Source: Epiperipatus broadwayi
Taxonomy: Eukaryota; Onychophora; Udeonychophora; Euonychophora; Peripatidae
DNA length: 64,000 nt
NCBI GenBank assembly: GCA_028023455.1
Contig: JAQFVV010000029.1
Location: 10,148,644 to 10,212,643, forward strand
Direction: 5' to 3'
The notes beneath the pieces are model-generated. The model ran no database searches. It saw only the letters and a list, made by a program, of their open reading frames with translations, and was not told the DNA's origin. The position numbers were made by a program, and so were the translations under genes. Positions 51,801 to 58,249 of the stretch are shown piece after piece (position 1 is the first letter of the stretch; every line of letters begins with the position of its first letter).

Positions 51801-54800
51801 CCTAATTTATATATGCATACTATACATGTAAAAAACATCTGTGATAGATAGATATATATGTGTGCCAATATTAAAATTTAATGTATATTTGCAGATCAAT
51901 AAACAATATTTATTCTATTGTAATCAAAGTTTATCAGAGAAATGAACTATTATTTGTGACAAATGATGTAAGCGAGGGAAGGTTGAAATAAAATGTAGAG
52001 GATATTGTGATCCCACTCTATATATATGTTTTTAGTATTAAATTATCATTTAGTCTATTTAGCCTTGACATTCTCTAACAGTCATAAAAATTATTCCAAT
52101 ACTGATAGTATATATATTTAATCCCACTGACAAGGGAAAATAATTTTTATCAGAAACACTTTTAAAGTTAAAATTTTTTTTTTATATTTTTGTAATAAAC
52201 GTTTCAGTGTGAATACAACAAAAGTTTGACAATAATAGCAATATAAGTATTCTCATCCTTGGTGTTCGCCTTAAGATGGCGTTGATGCTAATCAAAAACA
52301 TATACATATAACGATTCCGGGCCGGACCTAAATGATCGATTTGATCTAAAAAGATCTGATTTCTTAGATTTGTAATAAAATATTCTACTAACTAATACTA
52401 TTATATGATGTTAGTTTTTTTCATTTTTGTAAATGTTTATTAATCTTATCTTGTTTTTGAGTTTGTGTGTCTTTAAATTTACGGTGTTTTTCTAATTTTT
52501 TTTTTTTGACTTTGCGTGTGTCTTTTTAAAGTTACGGTCTTTTTTTTTTTTTTTTTGCAAGAGTAAATCAATAATTTTATTCAAAAGCAAGACGTAATAA
52601 GTAAATATTTATTAATCTTATCTTGTTTTTGAGTTTGTGTGTGTGTCTTTAAAGTTACGAGGTTTTTTTGAATTTTTTTTTTTTTGGACTTTAGGTGTGT
52701 CTTTTTAAAGTTACGGTATTTTTTTTTGCAAGAGTAAATCAATAATTTGATTCAGAAGCAAGACATAATAAGTCAATGTTTATTAATCTTAGATTGTTTT
52801 TGAGTTTGTGTGTGTGTGTGTCTTTAAAGTTACGGGGCTCTTTTTCATTTTTTTTTTGGACTTTATGTGTGTCTTTTTTTTAAAAGTCACGGTATTTTTG
52901 GTCAAGAGTAAATCAATCATTTTATTAAAAAAGCAAGATGTAATTCTAAATCTATCAAAAGTAACGTAATTTATATACTACAATTTAGAATTGATACCCG
53001 ACTACTATTAGTAAGTACCGTCATTAAAAGACTCGATTGAAAAATGATACCCGACTAATTTCCCTTTTCTTTTTTTTTTTGGGGGGGGGACACAGTAATG
53101 AATCAGAAAGTGGGTTGTTTTCTGTTAAGTCTGTATATAAAAAGGGTACCGTTATTGAAACACTAAATTTAAAAATGATAGACGACTAATTTGTGTTTCT
53201 TTTAACAGTAATTAATCAGAAAGTGGGTTTCTTTTTTGGTAAATCTTGTGTATATATAAAAACAAACAAACTGTAATTCAAAGACTCCATTGAAAAAAAT
53301 CAAACCCCGTTGAATTTGCTTTTTTTTTTTTTTTAAAGACAGTAATTAATCAAGAGCTGGGTTGTTTTTGTTAGTGTGTAGATATAAAAACTAATCTTAT
53401 TTTGAAATAATAAATGTAACAAAACAAAGAAAAATAAGACCAGACTAATTTTATTTTTCAGACAAGTAATTCCTAATAATTAGACAGTGGCTTGTTTTTG
53501 TTTGTGCGTATATATATATAGCGAAAGTAATTGGTCATGGACGAATTCTCACGAAACTGGTACTTTTTGCGTGATCCTTTTTTTTTTCCCTTTCGCACTC
53601 TTAAAAGCAATTTTTGAGGGTTACCCCTTCGTAATGGAATCTTCAGGACATTATTACTAAACTTACAACAGTAAAGTAAGTTACAACACATTAAAAGAAA
53701 GACGTTTTATCAAATTTAAAAAAACTACGACTGCTTAAAATACACACACTCTCACCCGAAACTACAGAGAGAAAATGATGAACAAAATCGACTACTACGG
53801 CAGCCAATCAAAGCATTTCTTTCTCTTTGCTTTTAGCATAGAAAAAAAGCCATAACCGGTCAGCCATCGGGAACTCTTTCTGTGTTTTATCATAGAAAGA
53901 AGTCTCTTTGTGTTGGCTTCTGTCGCCGCCTCCTCCGTCCAACATAACGTGAGGACTTTTCTGCATTTATAACGTAGAAAAATTCCTCTTTGGTTGGGTG
54001 AAGGCCGGTGAAATGGTATATTTCTAGGAATTTACCTAGAAGTAGCGACATCTTAAGGCGAACACCAAGGATGAGAAAACAACCTAAAATCTCCCCTCTT
54101 ATATTATATCATTTTGGTATAATAAATAAAATATTGTTATAATAATAAAAATATTTGAATAAGATTAAGTTAGGTAGTATTAAAAAATTAAGTATGATTC
54201 TCTTGGACTTTAGAGATTATCTTTTAACCAAAAATTTTATGGGAAAAATACCATAATTAAATACATATATCATAAGGATCTTACAAAATTTCGAATTTAT
54301 TCTTAGTCAACTTAAAAATATATAATTAAACCAACATTTCAACCATTTAATTATAGCTATTCTCAAAGATAAAAAACATAATTTTAAATCTATTTCCCAA
54401 TGAAGAATAAATTTTAAAATGGAAGAGACAGATTTAAAATTATAGATTTTATTCTTGAGAATGATTATAATTAAATAATTGAAGCACTAGGTTATTGATT
54501 AAAATAACATTAAGATTGTGCAAAAATTTATTTAAATATACTGGATCAAATAACGACAAAGTACTCCTTTATATTTTGTTTATAAATTTTTTTAGATATC
54601 GTTAATTTATAAAAACATTATACTAAAAAATATACTGCACCCACATGTCCTAAATTGGAGTTAGATATATCTGAAAAAAATGTCATAAATCAAGATTAGT
54701 TTTTACATACAAAATAACTATTAGTCAAATATGTCTGGAAAACTGCAATGAATTAATATCTTTTCTTATATCTAGAAAACAAAAGCTATTACTTGAGCAT

Positions 54801-55654
54801 AAATTTGAAGTAAATTTTGTTTTCTATACTTAAAACAAATGATTCATATGATAAATTTCTCCAAAACAAGTAAAATACAACACACGAGGTTTTTTTTTAT
54901 TTAAAAAAAAAAAGATATTAAATAACAATCAATCCAAGTATTCAAACTCCCCAACTTCAGAACAAATTTGTTTCCATTACAGTAGTCCACTCCTTAAATA
55001 AAATTATTGAATCCAAGCATTTTAAGGATTTTTTACACTACACCTGATAAGTTATCAACCATTATAAAAAGCATCAGGCGTAAAGTTAAAAATTTTAAAT
55101 GTTTGGATTGATCACAGATTTATACTTAGGCTTCGTTGAAATTTGAGATTTTGTTTTCTATATTTCCAGAATATACATTAAATCTCTATCTAAATGACAT
55201 AATTTTAATCTTTTCACTAAACAAAATATTTTTAATTAAATTTAAAAAATAAAATTGAATGGCTTTGGAGTATTAAATAAGCATATTTACTCAAATATTT
55301 ATAAATTCATACTTAAAATGGACAATTAATATTAATTTGGAATTTAAAAAAAAAAAAGTCTAGATAAATGTAATAAATATAAACATTGTGTGTTTTTATT
55401 AATATTTTAAAAGTATTTTTCACGTCAATTATTCAATCAAATTCTGAAGCAAACTGAAAATTATTTAGTTCAGCTTACAATTTAAATTTTAAATATCAAA
55501 ATAAATTTAATGTCTTACCTTTACAAATGTATTTACTGCCATAATGGCCATATCTGGCTGACTTTTAGCATAATTCATGAGATAAAGATAAACAAGTTTT
55601 TTTAATTCCAAATTATCAGTCTGCATGCAATTTACAACATCTGGAAACAAAGCG
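726..55654 (-). CDS. AP1B1/AP2B1: AP-1/AP-2 adaptor complex beta subunit (beta-adaptin), partial, eight internal exons
   Basis: Gene-level entry; exons are listed separately. Beta-adaptin is a large chain of the clathrin adaptors AP-1 (trans-Golgi/endosome) and AP-2 (plasma membrane). Its alpha-solenoid trunk packs against the other adaptor subunits, and its hinge and ear, not in this window, bind clathrin and accessory proteins. The eight exons splice in frame to about 431 codons with no stop and near-continuous identity to animal beta-adaptins, corresponding to about residues 49-480. Recognisable blocks are [57 protein letters not shown] and [19 protein letters not shown]. The first about 48 codons and the C-terminal half lie outside. 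Many invertebrates have one beta chain serving both AP-1 and AP-2 while vertebrates have two, so I do not choose between the symbols. Promoter and start codon are not in the window. Confidence 0.97.
3690..3965. repeat. Dispersed repeat, copy 1
   Basis: Shares ordered blocks with 14690-15075: an upstream block (GAAGGCGAATTCTCCCC here, AAGGCAATAGTCTCCCTGGG there) and a downstream block beginning CAGCATCCTAC and running through GACCGTAGTA to GATGC. The spacing is similar in both. It is GC-richer than its surroundings. It has no clear termini or poly-A, so class and orientation are unknown. A short open frame over this block is incidental. Confidence 0.55.
4590..4870 (+). mobile_element. RTE-type LINE 3' fragment (reverse transcriptase C-terminal tail)
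   Basis: The forward frame reads [20 protein letters not shown] and then [20 protein letters not shown]. This is the characteristic tail of animal endonuclease-reverse-transcriptase LINEs: a WAGH-like block, DDNRW, and a basic KRxRxRPxxRW block. An in-frame stop follows, so it is dead. Its end is a short GATGATAATGA-type tail, as expected for RTE-like elements. The longer copy at about 21450-23930 ends the same way. A short upstream open frame (4332-4544) may belong to the same element but is not recognisable. Confidence 0.75.
8515..8725. repeat. Degenerate tandem repeat, about three units of about 75 bp
   Basis: Three successive units share the pattern GGAAACAAGCMARTCAAYYAATTCAT followed by TTATYAAAAGGTATCAACAA; the third is truncated. 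No coding potential. Confidence 0.55.
10308..10362. repeat. ATC/TCA trinucleotide microsatellite
   Basis: A run of ATC units interrupted by ATT, about 55 bp. A shorter run lies at about 9722-9735. The motif resembles the GATGATAA tails of the RTE-type LINEs, so it may be a relic of one, but no LINE sequence is visible beside it. Confidence 0.8.
12276..12498 (+). pseudogene. Decayed ubiquitin-like sequence
   Basis: The forward frame from 12276 aligns along most of ubiquitin: [20 protein letters not shown] corresponds to the beta2/helix-1 region, IPFEQGLIF to IPPDQQRLIF, and [12 protein letters not shown] to QLEDGRTLSDYNIQ. The frame then hits a stop at 12479. In another frame NLRGG follows at about 12484-12498, where ubiquitin would end LRLRGG. 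Deletions (one Gln, two residues before the SDYNIQ segment), the loss of the MQIFVKTLTG start and the frameshift show it is not a working ubiquitin. It lacks introns and lies in a foreign intron, so a retroposed copy is likely. Whether the parent was polyubiquitin or a ribosomal fusion cannot be decided; the sequence to about 12660 is too decayed. Confidence 0.7.
13533..13668 (+). other. Possible exon or exon relic with a PIP-box-like motif
   Basis: A GC-richer 136-bp open segment is preceded by a long poly-T tract and an AG (13531-13532) and followed by GTGAGC, a good donor. It reads [20 protein letters not shown] and then [18 protein letters not shown] resembles the PCNA-interacting motif QxxhxxFF, particularly the QLRIDSFF-type motif of XPG nucleases, next to a basic KKKR stretch. 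It lies on the strand opposite the host gene. No neighbouring exon was identified. It could be a real exon of a nested gene, a captured fragment, or chance. Confidence 0.25.
14690..15075. repeat. Dispersed repeat, copy 2
   Basis: The second, diverged copy of the family at 3690-3965, sharing CAGCATCCTAC and GACCGTAGTA in the same order. This copy extends further downstream with GC-rich sequence to about 15060. Overlapping open frames on both strands across this patch reflect its higher GC content rather than a gene. It is probably a fragment of a mobile element. Confidence 0.55.
15597..16525 (+). mobile_element. LINE 3' region with zinc-knuckle tail, interrupted
   Basis: The forward frames read as a LINE C-terminal region broken by stops and one frameshift near 16150. 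The first part has [20 protein letters not shown]-type sequence. The longest intact stretch, 16169-16525, reads [20 protein letters not shown], and at 16274-16327 encodes C-x2-C-x8-H-x4-C (CKLCKEG...RHLLIEC), the zinc knuckle found after the reverse transcriptase of many non-LTR elements. A 68-bp tandem duplication is embedded at 15601-15736. I cannot place it in a named clade; it is not the RTE type seen at 4590 and 21450. Confidence 0.6.
15601..15736. repeat. 68-bp tandem duplication
   Basis: The units at 15601-15668 and 15669-15736 are nearly identical, each starting ATGTTGAGGATCCAAGTTAG. The few differences point to a fairly recent duplication inside an older LINE remnant. Confidence 0.9.
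16935..17295. repeat. Minisatellite, about six units of about 60 bp
   Basis: The units carry TTTGATCCAGGTATATGGAT, then ...TAAGTCATTCATTTATTTAA. Unit lengths vary by a few bases and several units are truncated. The last unit runs into the duplicated block at about 17280-17425. Confidence 0.8.
17280..17425. repeat. Direct duplication of a block of about 90 bp
   Basis: Two copies of TATTTGAARTAGAAACAYAT followed by TCAATTTAATTTTT and AGAAGCAT, at about 17287-17333 and 17375-17421. They are contiguous with the minisatellite and appear to be an extension of it with a changed unit. Confidence 0.65.
19083..19153. repeat. Tandem duplication, about 41-bp period
   Basis: AAAAATGTATATGTTCTGAT followed by ATCATGAACC occurs twice in succession. 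Short, recent-looking local duplication. Confidence 0.8.
20180..20250. repeat. Tandem duplication, about 36-bp period
   Basis: GTTATGGGTTTYTGARATAT followed by CTATCATTGAAGATTG occurs twice with two differences. Confidence 0.8.
21450..23930 (+). mobile_element. Decayed RTE-type LINE covering endonuclease and reverse transcriptase
   Basis: No intact frame survives, but landmarks occur in the correct order on the plus strand. At about 21890, [12 protein letters not shown] matches the SDH motif at the end of the APE endonuclease. At about 22885, [13 protein letters not shown] matches reverse-transcriptase block A (FxDYxKAFD). At about 23155, LNFADND matches the catalytic FADD block with the second Asp altered. 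At about 23470, GSETLTLNR matches the GSETWTL block. At about 23735, NRWTVEILN and the basic tail follow. The end carries GATAATGATGATAA, matching the fragment at 4590-4870. Multiple stops and frameshifts make it inactive. The 5' limit is approximate. Confidence 0.7.
25730..25818 (-). CDS. AP1B1/AP2B1: beta-adaptin exon (about residues 417-446)
   Basis: An 89-bp exon with acceptor TTCTAG and strong donor GTAAGTG. It reads [20 protein letters not shown] then LDTLDEPEA, with CG left for a split Arg codon. It is the last exon of the compact cluster. The next exon is 24.9 kb away. Confidence 0.96.
25905..26070 (-). CDS. AP1B1/AP2B1: beta-adaptin exon (about residues 361-416)
   Basis: A 166-bp exon with acceptor TACCAG and donor GTAATG. 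The first base completes Glu, then 55 codons read [40 protein letters not shown] and [15 protein letters not shown]. It ends in phase 0. The introns on either side are 80 bp (26071-26150) and 86 bp (25819-25904). Confidence 0.96.
26151..26291 (-). CDS. AP1B1/AP2B1: beta-adaptin exon (about residues 314-360)
   Basis: A 141-bp exon. The acceptor is TTAAAG above 26291 and the donor GTATGT at 26145-26150. It reads [20 protein letters not shown], then [20 protein letters not shown], then VLAELK with GA left for a split Glu codon. An apparent longer reading frame here simply runs on into the introns at both ends; the splice sites set the true limits. Confidence 0.96.
26402..26623 (-). CDS. AP1B1/AP2B1: beta-adaptin exon (about residues 240-313)
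   Basis: A 222-bp exon with acceptor CCCCAG. It reads [20 protein letters not shown] on to [20 protein letters not shown] and ends ...INLIVQK plus two bases of Arg. The donor is GTTTTT, a poor match to the GTRAGT consensus beyond the invariant GT, but the downstream exon supplies the exact missing base (AG|A, Arg) and continues PEILKHEMK, so the junction is well supported. It belongs to the central part of the trunk solenoid. Confidence 0.96.
26696..26764 (-). CDS. AP1B1/AP2B1: beta-adaptin exon (about residues 218-239)
   Basis: A 69-bp exon between acceptor TTTTAG and donor GTAAAA. One base completes Glu, then 22 codons read [20 protein letters not shown] followed by AQ, and two bases (AG) start a Ser codon. 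It matches the family segment WGQ-FILD-L-NY--KD-REAQ. It is the first of five exons packed into 1.03 kb with introns of only 72-110 bp. Confidence 0.95.
27846..27930 (+). mobile_element. tRNA-derived SINE, copy 1 (short)
   Basis: TGGTGGTCGAGAGG resembles a pol III A box and GGTTCGCTTCC a B box about 30 bp later. It ends CCGATGCTATGACACATG and a poly-A tail interrupted by T. The same tail CGATGCTATGACAYATG plus poly-A closes the SINE on the minus strand at about 49639-49860, so both belong to one family. It is flanked by AT-rich intron DNA; a target duplication is not clear. Confidence 0.7.
31480..33039. mobile_element. Inverted-repeat DNA element E1, non-autonomous, 1.56 kb
   Basis: Terminal inverted repeats of about 47 bp begin TTGGTTCTTGTAAARTATTC and continue ACTGTACAGCCTGTGGTGGY; one base differs in the first 20. 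Just inside the 5' TIR is the perfect hairpin TTCTGTGTAAAAACACAGAA, then CGGCCAAACCTTA and a second hairpin (CTAATAC...GTATTAG, 31573-31599). Just inside the 3' TIR are GCGGCCCAGTAATGTT and the perfect palindrome CTGTTTTTAATTAAAAACAG. The interior is tandem arrays: a 67-bp duplication at 32221 and 32288, and A-rich units of about 150 bp from 32545 to 32940. Flanking 8-mers TAATTTTT and TTATTTTT match 7/8. No transposase. Open frames at 31778-32089 and 32228-32509 fall in the repeats. Confidence 0.85.
32221..32352. repeat. 67-bp tandem duplication inside E1
   Basis: TAGGGCTTTACAGCCRAGTG followed by TGGCRGARWTGGTTGGAC and CTTCGTATTCTTCTCAAATC occurs at 32221 and 32288. A third decayed piece (GGTTGGACAG-like) is at about 32460. 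Confidence 0.85.
35485..35740. repeat. 128-bp tandem duplication
   Basis: Copies start ATTACCTTCKTAATTTCCTA at 35485 and 35613. Both continue through ACAATATATAAAACTGCAAA and TATTTACATATGTTGTCC with about ten differences. Confidence 0.9.
36779..36900 (+). mobile_element. Possible decayed tRNA-derived SINE
   Basis: TAGCCTAGTTGATTAGAATG resembles an A box, and AGTTCAATTTCG a B box about 50 bp later, followed by CCAGCTGTGGCATTAATAACG and an A-rich stretch. The spacing is plausible for a tRNA-derived unit, but no second copy was found and the tail differs from the SINEs at 27846 and 49639. Confidence 0.35.
37003..37377. mobile_element. Foldback (MITE-like) element with arms of about 165 bp
   Basis: The left arm (37003 to about 37168) and right arm (about 37214-37377) are near-perfect inverted copies around a loop of about 45 bp. 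Outer ends read AATTGAGAT-CTGCARAACCT. The innermost shared segment is the one containing TAGAAAGAAAAGTTGAGATA (right-arm orientation). The few arm differences indicate a recent element. It has no coding capacity, and a clean target duplication is not visible. It lies 214 bp from the beta-adaptin exon at 37591 on the downstream-intron side, so if transcribed in the pre-mRNA it would form a long hairpin. Confidence 0.9.
37591..37958 (-). CDS. AP1B1/AP2B1: beta-adaptin exon (about residues 95-217)
   Basis: At 368 bp this is the longest exon here. It follows the acceptor TATAG and reads [20 protein letters not shown] and on through [20 protein letters not shown] to [13 protein letters not shown]. 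The donor is GTAAGTATAT, splitting a Glu codon (GA|A). It covers several HEAT/armadillo-like repeats of the adaptin N-terminal domain. Differences from vertebrate sequences cluster in the loop [13 protein letters not shown], which is variable in the family. The upstream intron is 17.6 kb and the downstream intron 10.8 kb, so this exon is isolated. Confidence 0.97.
39620..41816 (+). mobile_element. Long solo LTR copy A (2.2 kb), nested in copy C
   Basis: It begins TGTAATGATCCGGAGA and ends GTGCTCGTTACA, with ATAT flanking on both sides (4-bp target duplication). TG...CA ends, the TGTAACG/CGTTACA termini and a 4-bp duplication fit a Ty3/gypsy-type LTR left after recombination. No internal copy of the ends was found, so it is a single terminal unit rather than a mini-element with two LTRs. 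Copy B (56015-58220) is highly similar in reverse orientation. An alternative is a non-autonomous Ginger-type DNA transposon, which has similar end bases and 4-bp duplications, but the perfect inverted ends here are only about 8 bp. Confidence 0.75.
40427..40735 (+). other. 102-codon open frame inside LTR copy A, probably non-coding
   Basis: An open frame of 102 codons starting [16 protein letters not shown] and ending NQYYIY. The counterpart in copy B (57119-57427, minus) differs at 8 of 309 nucleotides, five of them amino-acid changing and three silent, all transitions. That ratio gives no sign of purifying selection. No protein family is recognised. It is listed because it is open in both copies. 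Confidence 0.3.
43767..43832. repeat. Short tandem duplication, about 35-bp period
   Basis: CTTCATTTTTTTTTTTTATC followed by TAAACTTAACAT occurs twice in succession. Confidence 0.75.
44835..46567. mobile_element. Inverted-repeat DNA element E2, non-autonomous, 1.73 kb, with 8-bp TSD
   Basis: TIRs begin TGRTAATCATCTRAAATCCG and continue GGCAYGRCCGC. The flanks are TATAATTT on both sides, a perfect 8-bp target duplication. Inside the 5' TIR are GATGGCGTTG, the hairpin TTTATG...CATAAA, the block GGGGCCGGCCTTAGG and the hairpin TAATACAA...TTGTATTA. Inside the 3' TIR are GCGGCCCGGTAACGTT and a weak hairpin (TTGAT...ATCAA). The interior has two tandem units of about 370 bp (about 45500-45872 and 45873-46232) starting TTTTTTCAGYAGGGTTAAAA, and the start of a third. 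No transposase; frames at 45193-45492 and 45686-45892 are incidental. It shares its layout with E1 and E3. Confidence 0.9.
45500..46260. repeat. Tandem array of about 370-bp units inside E2
   Basis: Unit starts at about 45505, 45876 and 46235, each with TTTTTTCWGYRGGGTTAAAA. Units contain TTATTGTAGAAG(G)C, poly-A and ATTATTGACTTTTTRTTA segments. The array makes up most of the E2 interior. Confidence 0.75.
49639..49860 (-). mobile_element. Dimeric tRNA-derived SINE, copy 2
   Basis: Read on the minus strand it has two tRNA-like modules. The first (49860 to about 49795) has TGCAGTGGTCGAATGCTCGC and the B-box-like GGTCTTCGAATC. The second (about 49745 to 49675) has TTAGCCGAGGTCATCGCAG and B box GGTTCGCGTCCC. 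It then ends CCGATGCTATGACATATG and poly-A. The tail equals that of the SINE at 27846-27930, which keeps only one module. A short open frame across this block is incidental. Confidence 0.65.
50415..50485. repeat. C-rich/poly-A low-complexity tract
   Basis: After CCGCCGCAGGCG come a run of about 15 C, CCCACCCCCACCC, then about 11 further C and about 18 A. The minus strand has several G-runs long enough for G-quadruplex formation. Run lengths may not be reliable in an assembly. Confidence 0.85.
52250..54077. mobile_element. Inverted-repeat DNA element E3, non-autonomous, 1.83 kb
   Basis: TIRs are TTCTCATCCTTGGTGTTCGC continuing CTTAAGATG, about 29 bp and perfect. Inside the 5' end are GATGGCGTTGATGC, CCGGGCCGGACCTAA and the hairpin GATCTAAAAAGATC. 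Inside the 3' end are AAGGCCGGTGAAATGG and the hairpin TTCTAGG-AATTTA-CCTAGAA. The interior has about three tandem units of about 170 bp (52430-52935; CTTATCTTGTTTTTGAGTTT, ...AAAGTTACGG) and then units of about 110-150 bp (52985-53510) with CAGTAATKAATCAGAAAGTG. No transposase is visible and no clear target duplication was found. Confidence 0.85.
52430..53510. repeat. Two consecutive tandem arrays inside E3
   Basis: Array 1 (52430-52935) has units starting GTTTATTAATCTTATCTTGT with TG and poly-T expansions; each ends with GCAAGAGTAAATCAATAATT or similar. Array 2 (52985-53510) has units with AATGATACCCGACTAATTT and CAGTAATKAATCAGAAAGTG. Confidence 0.75.
55519..55654 (-). CDS. AP1B1/AP2B1: beta-adaptin exon (about residues 49-94)
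   Basis: This is the most upstream exon visible. The acceptor is TTTTGTAG just above 55654 and the donor is GTAAGA (55513-55518). It is 136 bp: one base completing a codon, then 45 codons reading [20 protein letters not shown] onward to [11 protein letters not shown]. It encodes the first helical repeats of the trunk, including the [10 protein letters not shown] segment that is nearly invariant in animal beta chains. It ends in phase 0, matching the next exon's GAC start. The preceding exon with the initiator Met, expected to encode about 48 residues, is not found between 55655 and 64000. Confidence 0.96.
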
Positions 55655-56014
55655 CTACAAAATATATTTTTTAACATTATAAATAGATAATAGTAATAAC
55701 AAAAAAAACCAAAGAAATAACAATTTCTTTAAATAAAAAAAGCAAACATTTTAAATATGTAAAACAAAATTTAAATAATAGTATTAAAATAATGAGAAAA
55801 TTATTATTTCATAAAAAAAAGACTAATACAGTGAAATGTGAGAATTTTAGGAAAGTAAGTTTAATCTCACACAGCTAAAGTGTTGAGAGTTGTGAATATC
55901 TGAGATCACTTTAGTTTTAAAAAAATCTAGAGATAAAAAATGCAATGGAGTGATAGCAATGATTATTAAAAAATGTTGTTGAATATATGGTTGTTTAACA
56001 TTGTTTGTAATTAT

Positions 56015-58220
56015 TGTAACGAGCACAGACGTTCGTTACATTGTTTTTTTTTTTATATTTATTAAACATCAAAGTAAATTAAAAAGTTCGCGTTTAAAAA
56101 TTTTCTTTAAGAATTAAAAATTGAAATTAAATATCATCTTAAACTCTTATATATTAAATCGCACAGATAATGAAAAATTATTAAAATAAAACTTTATTAA
56201 AGAAAAAGTATTTTAAAACTAAATTTTAAAAAGATTTGGAAATAAAATTATATCTTTAAATTTATCTTTAAATATATCTTTGATTTGGAAAACAGGTTAA
56301 TTAATCAGAAATGGAAATGATAAATTTAATTAGTCAAATGTAAACCAGCCTTGGGCATTTAAATGTAAAAACATCGGTCAGATAGGGAAACAATAGAAAC
56401 TTTTAGCAAATGAAATAAATCCATTGGGAAATCGGACCTCAACGAAAAGGATCATCACATCGATGACGTAATGTTAAGTCAATCTTTCAAAGTAATATAA
56501 AAGGACAAGTTTGGAAATTATTAGTTAGTGAGTTGTTATGATTATTACGATGTGACAGATAGATGTTAGTGCGGAGGTGCGGGAGAAGAGATTGAAGGAC
56601 GCACGTTCAATCCCTTCAGTTGTTATAAAATGGAAAAATGAAACATCGCTTTTCTTATATTCAGAGGACCACAGGATCATCGGGAAATTTAAAGCTGGAT
56701 TTCAAACGGCAAGCAATTGTAAAAGATGAACATTTCTAAAACCGTAAGAACTTTCTAAGATAGATATAACGAACAATATTAATTTGAAAACACTAAGAAC
56801 TTTAAATTTTAAACTTTCCTGGTATTTAATTGTTACAAATAGAATCCTATCTGACCAAACTAAATTCTTTATTAATAGTGTTATTTGATGTATTTTTTTT
56901 CCTTATTTATGTAAAATCATTTCCATTTATTTATTTTTTATTCTTTAAGTTTTTATCATGATTTTTTTTTTGTTTTTCGTTAAATTAATTATATAAAGGT
57001 TAAACTTAAGTCGGGCGTGAATGGCTGTATAGATTTGTAAGTTATATTAGGGGAGGGTAATCTTAGGTTATTTGTTTCGTGGTTAAATTGGGTCAATGGA
57101 TTGGATATATTGGTGTGATTAGTAGATGTAATATTGATTCGCTACGGGCAGAATCGCTTCATACGCCGCACACTTCCGTTTGCCTATGGAAGGAATTATA
57201 AGTCGGATACCGCAGTTCCTTTCTATGGAGTTTTTTGTTTTATTGCTCTTCTTTGCAGATAGATGTAATATTCCTATCTCATAAGAGGCAATTTCTTCTC
57301 TTAACCTTTTGTGCTGCCGTATTTTATTACATTGAATACATCGATATATCAGATGAATTGATGCCAGTTTGACTACGAATTTTAGCCTAAGGTTAAATAG
57401 GGATAGGATGTTTATTTTCAAAAGCAAATTTATGTGGTCTATTCATACTCGACCCTAAATAAAAATGCGGTAAATTTAAGTTGTTTATAGACGCTTGCAT
57501 GGATTGGTTATCGGTTAAGTATGTTTTGGGTTTTCATATTTGATCAAAATATATAGACATTGATAAATAATGATACCTTACGGTGAGTATCTAAAATGTA
57601 TTTATTCGGATGTCTTTTAAGTTATTGGTGACAATGCAAGTATCTTATGGTGAAACTATTGGGTTACGTATAAATTCCCTCCGATTGTCAGTAATCAATA
57701 ATTTTGTATTTTGATCGTTTATGTTTACTTTGAAATGTTTTTGACCGTGAAATCTATGTAACCGATCTATATTCAACATTATAAACAAGCTTTCATCAAT
57801 TTATCTGTGCGAACTTAATTAAAATGTAAAATTAGAATATAATAGTAATTAAATGTAAATAAAGTCAAAATCAAAGTTAAAAATAATGTTAAATGTTAAA
57901 ATGTAAAACTAATACTAAAATAATTTTAAATCTTATATATATGTGCATAAATAAATGTTTGTATGTTAATTACTGGCAGTGGCTTATTTTATTTATTTTT
58001 TAATGTTGAAATCTAATTAGATAAGATATTATATTATTTAATCTCTGCTATTCCACTGAGCTAGTGACATGGGCTAACGACCGGAACCAAAATATTTAAA
58101 AAAAAAAAAAATTTTTTTGACTGACGTATCTGCCTACTTTATAAATTTTTCTAGGTTCAAATGCCTAGATGGCGCCCTGTAGTGCAGTTCACGTTAAGTC
58201 GCTTTCTCCGGATCGTTACA
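56015..58220 (-). mobile_element. Long solo LTR copy B (2.2 kb), inverted relative to copy A
   Basis: On the minus strand it begins TGTAACGATCCGGAGA (58220) and ends GTGCTCGTTACA (56015). TTAT flanks both sides, a 4-bp target duplication. It is highly similar to copy A over its whole length apart from small indels; in the 309-bp open-frame segment the two agree at 301 positions. Same classification as copy A: solo LTR of a Ty3/gypsy-type element most likely. It inserted about 30 bp from the Penelope-like palindrome. Confidence 0.78.
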
Positions 58221-58249
58221 TTATAAATATGCAATTTTTTCCATCTGGA

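Larger units (their letters stand above)
37959..55518 (-). other. 17.6-kb intron of the beta-adaptin gene
   Basis: It lies between the phase-0 exons at 37591-37958 and 55519-55654. It contains the nested LTR pair (38550-42738), two inverted-repeat DNA elements (44835-46567 and 52250-54077), a dimeric SINE (about 49639-49860) and a poly-C tract (about 50420-50470). Stretches 42740-44830, 46570-49630, 50520-52240 and 54080-55510 are AT-rich with homopolymer runs and no recognisable gene. Confidence 0.9.
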
